In this document: positions 53,294-63,878 of the stretch, piece after piece | Layout of the letters: every line of letters begins with the position of its first letter | Numbering within the stretch: the first letter of the stretch is position 1 | Source: Nemophila menziesii | Taxonomy: Eukaryota > Streptophyta > Magnoliopsida > Boraginales > Hydrophyllaceae | Direction: 5' to 3' | DNA: 64,000 nt | NCBI GenBank assembly: GCA_029959085.1 | Contig: JARWIR010000090.1 | Span: 1,736,001-1,800,000, forward strand | The notes under the pieces: generated by a model | Seen by the model: only the letters and a program-made list of their open reading frames with translations | The model's database searches: none | What the model was told of the DNA's origin: nothing | Position numbers and translations under genes: made by a program

Positions 53294-55052
53294 TGGTGGG
53301 TCCTGGTGTGTTATAAAATAAGTGTGAAAATAAAGGAACCACAATCACCGCAAGTGTACGGTTGTCCAAGTAATATTCGATAAATCGAGTTCGTTCGCAG
53401 GGACGGATTAGGCACAACTCAGCTATTAATCAAAAAGTAAGAATAATCGCTTAACAGAAAAATAAAGTAAAGATTTTTGTTTGGTTTTATAAATTAAGAT
53501 GCAATAAAATAAACTACGGAATTAAAAGAAAGCAAATAAAAGGGATTTGAAACTTCAGATGAGAAAGAGTACTTGATCCTCGCAAGGGTTTCACCTAATC
53601 TATCTAATTCATATTTCTGTTTAAGGGCTAAACTGGTATTATTGTGCTAGTCGGGACTCTAATATCTCCTAGCCCCCGTCAGGGTGGACCTAAGAGCTAT
53701 CCTACGGTATTACAAACCCCGTCAGGGTGAATATAAGCTACTTTCAGATGAATAATAATTTACCTCATTGGCTGCATGGTTAGTTAAGCCTGTCAAGGTC
53801 AATAACGGATACTATGCGTCTATTATCTTAAGTCTGTAATTAAACCCCCCCGTCAAGGTGATCCATACGCCACTATATGGAATAGCCTAATTACTATGAG
53901 CTAAGTTTGATTCATGACTTCAAAATTAGTAATTAAAACAAGATAATAGTCAACACAAAATACCTAGTCTAATTTAAACTATTAAATCCAAAATTCAGAA
54001 AACATAAATTAAAAAGAATTAAGTTCAACCCATATAGCGATTCTCAAGTACTAAAGAAATTAGTTCATAACGGAATGGAAAACTAAAATTAAATTAAAAG
54101 CATTCATAGTTTCGAATTACAAAAAGAAAATAAAGAACCTAAAGGTTAAGATGACTGATGATGGAAGAACAGGACTCCTCCAGCACTAGCTTCTTCTTGC
54201 CTCCTTGCTCTGACTTGAAAACCTTAAGCCTCTTGTGTAATTCTCTGAAGTGTGTGAAAGTAGGAGGTTAAGGGGTGTATTTATAGGTGTTGGAGGACCC
54301 TAGGTCGAATTTTGCTTGGAGTGGAAGACAAGTCAAAGACTCTCAAATTCGTAGCTCTAAAAGATAAGATTCTGCTGATTTGATTTGGTCATATCTTTTT
54401 CAATACTTATCCGTTTGAGAAGTTCCAATATGTGAAACTGCTTGTCTTGGAAAGCTCTTTCTATTGGTGCAGACCACTCGTCCAGAATCCATGCCAATCT
54501 TTTATTATGATTTAATCTCTAAAACGTGGCTGGATTTTCAGATTTCAAAATGCAGCTTTATCTTTTCCTCCTTTGAATAAATCTTTACCAAATCTTCTTA
54601 TTTCCATGTAAATCTTCTTTCCTTTCATCTTTATCTTGACTTGGCCTCTAAGTAATTACCATTTATCTTTTAAAGCTTCACATTAAATAAATAATTAAAC
54701 CGCATATGCTTAAAAAGAATAAATCAATAAATCAAGAAATCAAAATAGGAAAGTGTACTCTAAAAATAGAAACTCGACTAGAAATCATTTCCTAACACTC
54801 TAAAATACACTAAGACTTTATTCTCACTTTTTCTCCTTGGATTGGTCTTTCATGAGATTCAAGAACCAATTAACTTTGCATTAAAAATAGTCAAATTTAC
54901 GCACAAAAGCTCAGATTCTGCAAATAGTTAATTTCCAGGGGGAGAAAGTGCAATATGATCAAATAAGCCTAAAAGTCTATCAAATAAGTCATTTATTCAC
55001 CTAAAAGGATGTCTCCAAGGGGCTAATAATTAGAACAAAACGGGAGACATCA
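53294..55052 (-). repeat. Element C 5' LTR
   Basis: 1,759 bp. TATA-like motif (minus) at 54279-54286. It is followed at right by TSD cattg (55053-55057), then the rest of B's 3' LTR. Confidence 0.95.
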
Positions 55053-55057
55053 CATTG

Positions 55058-55418
55058 TAATCGACCAATTTAGCCCTTAAACAACATAAGTTAGGAAATA
55101 GGATTGGGAGGATCCTTGCGTTCTCAAGTGCTACTTCTCATATTGCGTTTTACATCATTTTACTTGCGTCTTAGCTTTTATTTGAATTTTCATAATTGTC
55201 TTTCATTTACTTAGCTTTAATAACAAAAACCAAACAAACATATTACTTTTATCTGTTTTCATAAGTGCATCAATCATTAATAGATAAGCATTGTAGTCAA
55301 CCATCCCGTCCTTGGAACGAATCTGTATTATCAGTTATACTACTTGGGACAACCGTACACTTGCGGTTGTGGTTCGATTATTCATTGCATTTATTTTAGA
55401 ACACACAAAGGACCACCA
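55058..55418 (+). repeat. Element B 3' LTR, second part
   Basis: Continues 31772-32972 after C. It lacks the SINE present in the 5' LTR (empty site near 55250) and ends ACCACCA, followed by TSD aatcc (55419-55423). Confidence 0.94.
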
Positions 55419-55423
55419 AATCC

Positions 55424-56565
55424 CCACTAGTTTTGCCGTTCTAAACATGTAAGGGTGAATTATGTAGTATTTCCCTAATCGGTCCCAATTCGCTATCGGT
55501 AGTTTAAAATAGGATTTACCTGTGTCAATAAGGCTTCCTAAGCAAACTTTTCCTGTAATTGGCCAATAGTCACAAAGACTAAACCATAGTGATTATCTAG
55601 CTAGGTTGGGTTGTCAGATCAGACCTAAAGCTAAACGTTATGTGCTAAACATGCAATTAAAAACCGTTGTCAATGGTATCCTAATTACTAGATGGTAATT
55701 CTAATGGCTGCAGTCCACAAGAACACAGAATATAAATCCAAACACATAAACAGAGAATTAAAACTATAATTCTATTTAAAACATTAAATTCCCAACTTAG
55801 ATAGATGTCAATCGAAACTAGGGTTCATACATTAATGCTAAAACTCAAGCTAAAGAAATTTAGTTCATGAAAGAAAAGAAAGAAATTACAAAATTAAAGG
55901 TAGAAGAAGACATTGTGATGAACAGCTCCTTCCAGACTTCTCTCTTGTGTTGTATGCTTCCTCTTGGCTTAAGGTTTCACCAAGGATGATTTAAGAGTGT
56001 TAAGAGGTTGTATTTATAGTATATAGGTTGACCTAATTCGTTTCTTGGAGATAACTCTAAGTAATGGACTCCTAGCCCAACTCAAATTCGTAAGGAAATA
56101 AAGATAAACACTGCTGGACCGTTTTGAGCGTATCTTCTTCGTTATTGGTCGGATTGAGCTCCATAAGATACCAAAAGAATCGCAACAGAATTATCTTGAC
56201 CATATAGAAGGCAATTACCAAAATCGGCCTATTTCTTAGGTAAAAACGCATATCTTTAGACGTGTATGCAGAATCCCAGATTTAGGCAGCTTTTCCTTTT
56301 CCTAATTGAACTCAGTTTCCTTCTATCTCCAATTTCCATGCATATCTCTTTCCATAAGTTGTAGTCTTTGACTTGGATTCTAATTAATCTCCATAATTAT
56401 CTTTAAAGCTTCACACTAAATAAACAATTAAACCCAATATGCTCTAAAAATATTATGTTACTAAATCAAGACCCAAAATAGGAAAGTGCACTAAACTAAG
56501 CTAAAATCAACCTATAAACTAATAAATAAGCCTAAAATGATGTCTCAGAAGTATATTTTACATCA
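55424..56565 (-). repeat. Element A 5' LTR, outer (5') part
   Basis: Continues 20181-20505; total about 1,467 bp. It starts TGATGT on the minus strand at 56565. The first arm of the terminal hairpin seen in the other LTRs is partly deleted here. TATA-like motif (minus) at 56011-56018. A's 3' LTR lies beyond the left edge of the window, so its TSD cannot be checked. Confidence 0.88.
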
Positions 56566-58597
56566 CACCTGTTCTTTAGCTGGGCGGGATTTCATTTTTA
56601 CTTGTTCCTCTGTGAGTATCATTATATTTTCCATCAACAGATGAGGGCCAAAATAATTTATTTTAGAGTTTATATCCATGATATGAATACTAGTAATGAA
56701 GGTGATAATGGGTTTAAATAAAAGGTTATAAAGGGTTCAAGATTCCAAGTTTGTGTTTCTTTATTTATAAGTTGGCTTACCTAGTAATATTACACTTTGT
56801 CGGTTTCTCCAATTTCCAGCCCTCTCTAACCACCCGTCTTTCCAGATATCCGTATCCTCTTCATTAGGAATATCCCATATTTATTTATAAAATCTCTACC
56901 TTCCATTATGTTTGCCCAACTCAGTGTTATGCTTTCTCTTAATTTAAAATCCGTAAAATTGTTATTGTGGAAATAAATACCTTTTAGAAGTTTCGTCGAG
57001 AGGGTTTCTGGATTGCTCATAAGTCTCTACGCTTGGGTTGCTAGCAAAGTCGTAGTCATCCTTTTAAAGTCTTTAAATCCTAGTCCTCCAAATAATTTCT
57101 CCCACCGCTAATTTTTCCCATTCCATCCAATGAATCCTATTTCTTTCGCCTGAATTCCACCATAAATTGGAAATAGCAGAGATTAATTACAAAAAGAAAT
57201 TGGGAAAGAAAATATTGACATATAATAGTTAGGTATGGCTTGAAGGATGGCTTTAACAAGTACTTATGCCCCTTCTTCCAATAAAAGTTTTGATTTTCAT
57301 CCTTATGTATGTTTAAAAAACTTTTTTGCAATCCATTCCAGGGATTCCACTTTCGATCTTTTGTGACAAAGTGGGATTCCAAGATAATTTTCAAGGTCCA
57401 TATTTTATTTTATATTTATTGCTTACGGTATGTAATCTCTTTTATTTTATGGGGTTTCTTTGCTAAATATAATAACATATTTGTCAAAGTTAATTCTTTG
57501 TCCCGGTCTTGTACCGTATATGTTAAGGCATTCCTTAAATGCATTAATGTTAGTCTCATCTATAATAATAAAGAAAAGTGAGTCATCAGCAAAAAGGAGA
57601 CGTGATATGCTAGGGCTATTCCTATTAGTTTGAATACCTTGAATATCCCCTTCGTGTATGTAAGAGTCTATAATACTTACAAGAAATTTTGTCATGATGG
57701 TGAAAAGAAAAGGTCAGAGAGGGTCACCTTTTCTAAGACCTCGACCTGGGGAGAATTTATTAAGTCTTTCACCGTTAAGATTAATATGGAAAGAGACAGT
57801 GGTAATGAAATTTGTAACCCATAATATCCATGTATCACAAAACCCAAGTTTATTTAGAATAAGAAGCAAAAAAATTCAACGTACCAGGTCGTAGGCTTTA
57901 GCCGTATCAATTTTAATTGATGTCATGTGTTTTCTGTTTTTCCTTTTCCTACTCATGAAAAAGGAAAATTCTTGCACTATGATTATGTTATCTTGTATGG
58001 CTCGTCCTTTAATAAAAGTTAATTGTGTTGGAGAAACAATTTCATTCATAAAACCTTGCTTTCTAGTAGAAAGAATTTTAGCAATGATTTTATGACCAAA
58101 GTTTACACAAGATATAGGCCTATAATCTCTGAGTTTTTCTTAAGTATATCCTTTTGGGATAAGAGTGATAAGGGTATCATTATGATTTTCTAAGGCGATA
58201 TTGTTGAGGAAAAAGTCTAACACCATATTATAAATATCTTCTTTAATAATATCCCAAAATTCCTTGTAAAACTTACCATTTAGTCCGTCAGGACCTGGAG
58301 CTTTAGAGGAGGAAAGGGTTCGAACATCATTCTCCACCTCTTCCATGGTTGGGGTTGCTGTTAGAAAGTTATTCATTTGTTCATTGACTCTGGGATTAAT
58401 GTATTGTGTTGATTTCTCCATGGTATTATAATTTGTTGTTTGTTTCGAGAAGAGGTTTTCATAAAAAAAATTAAAAACACTCTTTGACTTCCGAGGAGTC
58501 TTTTTTCCAAATTCCGTCATTATCCTTATTTTTTGTAATTCTATTATATTTCGTTCTTTGGATAGTTGATAAATGAAAACGATTTGTGTAACTCTTT
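56566..58597 (-). pseudogene. LINE2 ORF2 remnant (reverse transcriptase)
   Basis: Decayed non-LTR RT read in several frames on the minus strand. It includes FHLSTIQRTKYNRI and KAPGPDGLNGKFYKEFW (58140-58597), LFADDS in 57447-57695, and a C-terminal LINE segment NPETLSTKLLKGIYF..IMEGRDF (56826-57020). Many stops and frameshifts. The endonuclease part is missing: at 58598 the sequence passes into fragment D. At 56565 it is cut by element A. It is clearly different from and older than the LINE at 4335-9799. Confidence 0.85.
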
Positions 58598-59567
58598 TGT
58601 TGGGGTTGATGATAAGTTTCTTGTTGTTTTACCCAACTCTTTTGTTGTGGAGGTTGATGATAATTCGTGTAACTTTCTTGAGGACAAGCATAAGCATTAG
58701 CGTAATAGTTATCTTGCGGATATTGAACGGAAGCTATAGCCGGATTATTCATACATCCTTCCCACACATGATTTCTTGATCCACAACCAGGACACGGAGG
58801 AATTGTGTGTACCGTATTCACCTGAGCAATTGTTCGGGCTTGTTCCTTAAGTTCTTCGAGTTGTTTGGCCAATTCTTTAAGCTTCAGAGATGTTGAATCG
58901 TCTTCTTTTATTACTCTCTTTGGCCAACTTCTCTCGTTCTTAAGAATTCTCTCCATCCCAAATCAGCTTCTACAGGATCTAGCAACACAAAACCTGCGTT
59001 TCCTAACGAATCTGCTTTTTCTCTTGATTTGTCATTAAGGCCTCCATAAAACAAGGTTAAATAATATTCCGGCGAGGATCTATGATATGGACACCTCGCT
59101 TTCTTCTCTGTGAATCGTAACCATGCTTCACCCAAACTCTCTTCCTCTTTCTGCATAAATTGTTCAAGCTCCAACATATCTTTTAAACGTCTACTAACCG
59201 GATAAAAACGGTCTAGGAATCTTGCTTGAAGCTTGTCCCAATCTGGAATAACATGAGGGTATTGGGTATCATACCAATCGCTTGCACATCCGGTCAAGAA
59301 GAACTGGAACATCAGGTAATATACTTGCTCCCTAGTAACTCTTCTTACGATATAAGCATCACAGATCTGCATGAATTTCTGAATATATCGGATCGGATCT
59401 TGATGTGCATCTCCGCTGAATAATCCATGAGATGAAAACTGAGTTAGCATCCCAGGATCAGGTTTAAATTTAGCGGCTTGGATTTCTGGAGCTCGAATTC
59501 CTCGTGGCTCCACTCTGAACTCGATGGGTAGCTCAAGTCCCCAATTTCCATGCAAATCTCTTTCCAT
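58598..59567 (-). pseudogene. Fragment D chimeric gag
   Basis: About 97% like A's gag by eye, covering capsid and zinc knuckle (CPGCGSRNHVWEGC). Its first ATG and eight codons come from LTR sequence fused in frame by the deletion. A one-base change of frame occurs near 58940. It ends in LINE2 sequence. Confidence 0.82.
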
Positions 59568-59795
59568 AAGTTGTAGTCTTTGACTTGGACTCTAATTAAT
59601 CTCCATAATTATCTTTAAAGCTTCACACTAAATAAACAATTAAACCCAATATGCTCTAAAAATAATAATTCTACAAATCAAGACCCAAAATAGGAAAGTG
59701 CACTAAAATAAGCTAAAATCAACCTATAAACTAATAAATAAGCCTAAAATGATGTCTCATGAGTGTATTTTACTATCACAAATGAGGAGACATCA
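58598..59795 (-). mobile_element. Fragment D: A-family LTR start fused to gag
   Basis: 59549-59795 is the first 247 bp of an A/1-type LTR with intact terminal hairpin arms, ending at the TGATGTCTCC terminus (59795). It is joined directly to gag (59548 down to about 58598), without the rest of the LTR, the PBS or the leader. The other end stops in mid-gag against LINE2. No TSD was found. Confidence 0.85.
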
Positions 59796-60885
59796 TTACC
59801 TAAGAAAGTACCTTCATTCTTATCACTTCCTTCCTTATCTTCTTCTGGATCAAACTATGAGTCATAATCATCGATTATTTTTTAGATGTCTTTGTTATTC
59901 TTGTAGGTCTTATCACCTTCTTCATCATTTTGTTCATGTTCGTTTCGAGAATACTGGATTGATTTTTGTTAATGTATCCGTCCCTAATATCTACAACTAT
60001 GAGTTTTTTGAAACTTCCCATAATCATCGCGTTTCCTTTATAGTTAATTTGATCATTCCCATCTGCTCTGAATTCTCTTCTTCTTTTAATATTTTGTTGT
60101 TTCTCAAATGAGACCTCCATGCTAGATGAATTGTCTGGATTCTAATGTGAAACCCGTTTACCCTTGAGCATGTGTGATTCTTCTTCCTTTTTTATTTTCC
60201 TTGATTGCTCACCTTTCCTATTCCCATTTTCTTCTCTTTGTCTCCTAGCTTGAAATTGTTTTTTAAAGCAGCCAATTTGTGTGTTGAATCGTTAAGTTCA
60301 TTTTCCAGTTCATCGATTTGCCTATTCCAGTCCTCCTTCTCTTGTTGTTCACTTTCCTTCTCTTCCTCCAACTCTTTATTGGTGATCATACGGCTCCCAC
60401 TTTCCTTTTTAGTATAGTCGTAGTTGCTTAGAGTATCCACCTGGTTCTCTCTTATGACGATGCCTCTCATAGATCGAGTATTTGAAGTGTTTCTAGCTAC
60501 AAATCCCATCTCTCTTTTATCATTATACCTGTAGGAAATGAACTCACCATCAATTTTTAGTTGAAGTCCATGATGGGATTACAGGGTGGGAACTTTGCTA
60601 CATTGTCGATGCTCCAGCTAACCTTCCTTCTTTCGTCTATTTCTTCCACATTCTTTACATTCTTGACTTCACACTCCCATACTGGTGTCCAATTCTGCCA
60701 CATCTAAAGCATAGGGAGCCCGTGTTTTCATACTGGAAAATCACCCAGCCAGCTTCCTCCTCTTGAAGGAGATAGGTGCCAGGAGGTAAAGAATGTTTCA
60801 CATTGAATTTTACCCGGAATCTAAGCACTTTTATATCACCAGGAGGTAAAGTCTCAAGGTACACTTCAATTAAGTACATAAACTA
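59796..60885 (-). pseudogene. LINE2 ORF1 remnant
   Basis: Minus-strand pieces. 60655-60879 encodes the DUF4283-like end and a zinc knuckle CFRCGRIGH with the last Cys replaced. 60192-60509 and 59875-60120 are charged, coiled-coil-like pieces in the place of the ORF1 C-terminus. This is the expected order before the LINE2 ORF2 remnant, with fragment D between. The assignment of the last two pieces is by position only. Confidence 0.6.
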
Positions 60886-61664
60886 CTCAATAAGCTAAAT
60901 TAACAACATTAGAGAATCAAATCTAAGAGATCAAGCTTAAGATGCAACAAAAATGTCAAAATGTAGCTGCAACAAATGTAGTGCAAGAAGCACAAGGTTG
61001 TCCACAGTGTGAGGTACCAAATTATACATGCGAAGAGTGTGAAGAAAATCCAGCATCTGTATACTTCATATCTAATTGAGGAAATTACCAATTTGGTAAT
61101 AGAAATCATCCGGGTATGCAGTATTCAAATCCTTAGAGGGCCGCAAATCAAGGTAATTTTCAACCTCGTCCCCAGAACAACTCTTACCAACCAAGAGGTC
61201 AAGGTCCTTATCAAGGAAATCAGAATTTTAATAGACCAGCTCCTCTACAACAACCTACCAATGATGCTTATATCAATACTCTAGCTCAGAAAGCTTTGCC
61301 ACAACATTTTCAAGAAAGAGTAGTGTCAGATAAGAGATTACAAACTTTCATGGATCTCTTTACGAATAATATTCAATCCCATACTGAGAAGTTTAGAGAA
61401 CAAGAGGCCACAACTCAGAAATTAGGCACACAAGTAGACCAATTGAAGAAAGTTTTAACTAAAATTGTGGAAGCGGGAGATTTGAAGGCCATTGAAGGAG
61501 GTGATGCTAATGTTGGGTTTGAAGCTTGTAAGACGATTTTCCTTGAAAAAGAAAAGATAGAGGATGTACCGCATGCTGCAGAAATTATCGTGTAAGTTCC
61601 AGAAATTGATGAAGAACCAACCAAGTCTAACCCCGAAGAGTCTGACTTTTCTGAGCATCTTGAT
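60886..61664 (+). pseudogene. Plus-strand gag fragment of another Athila-like element
   Basis: A single frame from about 60933 encodes a degenerate zinc knuckle (CPQC..Y..C, His replaced), GNRNHPGMQYSNP, and an Asn/Gln-rich stretch ending LAQKALP. A helical segment (FMDLFTNNIQSH..KLGTQVDQLKKVL) follows. Stops occur near 61077 and 61134 and at 61593. It has no LTR or PBS. It abuts the BAHD pseudogene at 61665 and replaces its 3' half. Confidence 0.8.
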
Positions 61665-62306
61665 TAATCCAAAAAATTGTACCAAATGATGAATCGTCAA
61701 TAGGGGAAAGATAGATGCTCCAGTAAATTGAGGAGATAACTTAACACTTGATTGACGTGCCATTGTCGACCAATCATTCATAAATTGACAAAGTGTGTGT
61801 CCATCGCCAATCTCATGACTCATGCACAAACTAAGTTCTTTACCCCCACAATCAAAATGGCTAAGTTGAGCAACCACAAGACTTGTAGGTTGATCAGGTG
61901 CGGGATTCCAAGGTAAGTCTTTTGGATATACGAGATTTTGGGCACTAGTATCAGATTCAGCAAGAATTTCAGACATTGAACATCTGATTCGCGCTTCCAA
62001 GAACGAGACTCCCATGTCCTTACATTCTACAGACAAATTGTTGTCAGTTAGTCTTCCGGAAAATGGGTAGTAAGAGGATAGAGTTTTCGACAGTGATCCT
62101 TCAAGAAGAGAAGATATATGAGTACTACAACGGTTATCTAGCTGTTGCGTATGTTGGTTTTTTGGATAGAAGAAGGCTATTGGTGCATACCTTGTATTCA
62201 TGTGTTGATCGATTACAGAAAGCTTGTAGTTTTTTAGTGCATGTGGTGTTGAGAAGGAGGGTTTTACCAACTTTTTCAAAATTAGTTGAAATATTGATGA
62301 AGCCAT
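61665..62306 (-). pseudogene. BAHD acyltransferase, truncated 5' half
   Basis: About 200 residues of a BAHD family acyl-CoA-dependent acyltransferase (usual length about 420-450). Seen are VKPSFSTPHALKNYKLSVIDQ (12-33), the YYPFSGRL segment (79-86) and the catalytic HXXXD as H164-E-I-G-D168. After ASIF (200) one base is lost from a C run near 61704; the other frame would give the expected FPPID.. continuation. At 61665 the gene ends in gag sequence, so the C-terminal half with DFGWG is gone. The family makes esters or amides in specialised metabolism; the N-terminal half resembles the vinorine-synthase-like clade, but the substrate cannot be inferred. This is the only host-type gene in the window. 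Confidence 0.87.
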
Positions 62307-62358
62307 TAATACGATTCTTCGACAAGTTGTATCAATTTTTCATCTTCTACCATCACCC

Positions 62359-62367
62359 TTATATAGA
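62359..62367 (-). promoter_or_regulatory. TATA box of the BAHD pseudogene
   Basis: ttatataga on the plus strand (tctatataa on the minus), about 53-61 bases before the ATG at 62306. A fitting place for a core promoter. Confidence 0.55.
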
Positions 62368-62464
62368 CATAAAGATCAGATAAAAGGAAGAATCAAATAA
62401 AAGATCAAATATGAGGTGTCATCAACCAAAAAAATATAGAGTAATGATATATACCATCTAAAAC

Positions 62465-62600
62465 TATACCGCCTAATTATCATCTCTAACGTATCGTAAA
62501 TTGGTTAGTAATAAATCGTTAATTAGATAAAAAAAATAGATTAACAATTTATACCCAACCAATTCATGTATACTTAGATGATATGATTCTAGGTGGTATA
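62465..62600. mobile_element. Foldback MITE-like repeat upstream of the BAHD start
   Basis: 136 bp whose two halves are inverted copies: tataccgccta..(left) and ..taggtggtata (right), with inner matches attggtt / aaccaat and cgttaa / ttaaca. The arms are about 55 bp at roughly 75% match by eye. There is no coding capacity. The family and TSD are uncertain (TA or TAT). Confidence 0.65.
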
Positions 62601-62761
62601 TAAAATATCTCATTTAAGTCAAATCTAAGAATTGTCTGTCATTAATTTCAACTTAAAAGTTGTGTGCCACTTTATGCCATTTTATTACGGTTTCCGTTAA
62701 ATCAATAGAGTTTCCGAAGAAAAAAAAAGTCAATAGATTCAAATAGCATGCGGGTGATGCA
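62601..62761. other. Intergenic AT-rich stretch
   Basis: Nothing recognised. The last 8 bases (gtgatgca) are the left TSD of the following hAT-like element. Confidence 0.6.
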
Positions 62762-63699
62762 TAGGGATGGCAGTGGTTACGATTTTAATCAGAAACCGAT
62801 GGATTACCGAACCGAATAAAAACTGATTATGTAACCTTGGTTAAATCCGTTAGGGTTTGGTTTTAAAAAGTGAAACCGATGGTTAAAACCGTTAGGTTAT
62901 GGTTTTAGATTAAAAAAAATCCGAAAAACCAAAAAACCATTTTATATATATATATATAAATCTGATTTTATTTTACCTACTAACGGCTAAAATCCATGTA
63001 TTTTTATATTTTGAAGTCCATCTTTCTTATACTTTTTTGATTTTGAATTACCCAAAGGCCAAAAGTCTCCACCCAACTATAGATAAGGGTGGAAATGGTT
63101 ATGGTTTAAAATCAAAATCGATGAAAATTTGAAGCGATTAAAGATCGATTATGCAACCATGGATAAAACCGTTAGGTTATGGTTCTGAAAAATGTAACCG
63201 ATGGTTAAATACTTTAGGTTAAAATTTTAGATAAAAATGAAACCGAATAACCAAAAACCCGTTTATTATCATCTATTTTTGTATATTTTATAGTAATATA
63301 GATAAAAAAGTATTTTCATATCTTAAAACTAAAATCTAAATATTAGAAATAACAAAAGAAGTAACAAAAACGTTATAATATTGAAGATCAACATAATATT
63401 TTATATATTAGAGATTTTTCATGTATTTGTGATCTTGTTTCAATATTTTCAATATATTTAGAGAGTTATAGTTTGGCATGTCACAAGAGCGAGTCGAGGT
63501 TAGGAATCCTACTGCGAGAGGGGCGCCTCGCGAGCCGGTTTATGGTTAAAATCCGAAAAACCGTTTAAAAAACCGAATCTGAATTATTCAGATATGGTTT
63601 TGAAAAGTAAGTCTGATGGTTAAATCCGTCAGGGTTTGGTTTTTGATAAATTAAATGATATGGACATGGTTTCAGATTTTTTTTGCAATGCCATCCCTA
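62762..63699. mobile_element. Non-autonomous hAT-like DNA transposon
   Basis: 938 bp with terminal inverted repeats tagggatggca / tgccatcccta. Flanking 8-bp TSDs are gtgatgca (62754-62761) and gtaatgca (63700-63707), 7 of 8 matching. The 8-bp TSD and TAGGG terminus point to hAT. Inside are many copies of ggttaaaaccgttaggtta-type and accgaaaaacc-type subterminal repeats on both strands. No transposase is present. Confidence 0.85.
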
Positions 63700-63707
63700 G
63701 TAATGCA

Positions 63708-63878
63708 CATGTTGCGTATAGTGTTGTAAGTTTAAGGGCATTTTGGCTATAGTGAACAAATAAAAACACTACTATTAATAATAATATTAGAAATGATAGT
63801 TGAGGTCTCTCTAATTGTAATGATTTAATTTTAGTTGGAGATATCATTTTTAATATTATTGGAAGTCTATTACGCGAA
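63708..63878. other. Intergenic stretch
   Basis: AT-rich host sequence with no gene or repeat recognised. Confidence 0.6.

Larger units (their letters stand above)
32973..55052 (-). mobile_element. Element C: non-autonomous Athila-type retrotransposon, split by E
   Basis: Own sequence is 32973-39764 and 52576/52581-55052. LTRs of 1,758 and 1,759 bp with about 18 differences by eye (about 1%), PBS, PPT and TSD cattg (32968-32972 and 55053-55057). The internal part is about 5.7 kb and lacks RT, RNase H and the integrase core. gag, protease and a GPY/F-like tail form one frame across the E insertion site. The env-like ORF is reduced to 95 codons. Together this suggests a mobile but dependent element. 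Confidence 0.94.
20506..55418 (+). mobile_element. Element B: Athila-type retrotransposon, split by C and E
   Basis: Own sequence is 20506-32972 and 55058-55418. It has LTRs of about 1,560 bp (the 5' copy is longer because of a SINE), a PBS, gag-pol, an env-like ORF, a 3' untranslated region, a PPT and TSD aatcc (20501-20505 and 55419-55423). The LTR pair differs at about 30-35 sites by eye, about 2%. gag-pol holds two TGA stops, one TAG and a one-base deletion; the env-like ORF has a frameshift. It is thus a recently dead copy of a full-length family, of which E is a second copy. Confidence 0.94.

Noticed and set aside
57309..57894. Plus-strand frames opposite the LINE2 RT
   Set aside because: Antisense shadows; the minus strand holds recognisable FADD and LINE motifs.
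62134..62325. Overlapping minus-strand frame starting upstream of the BAHD ATG
   Set aside because: It is another frame across the BAHD coding region; the family motifs are in the frame starting at 62306.
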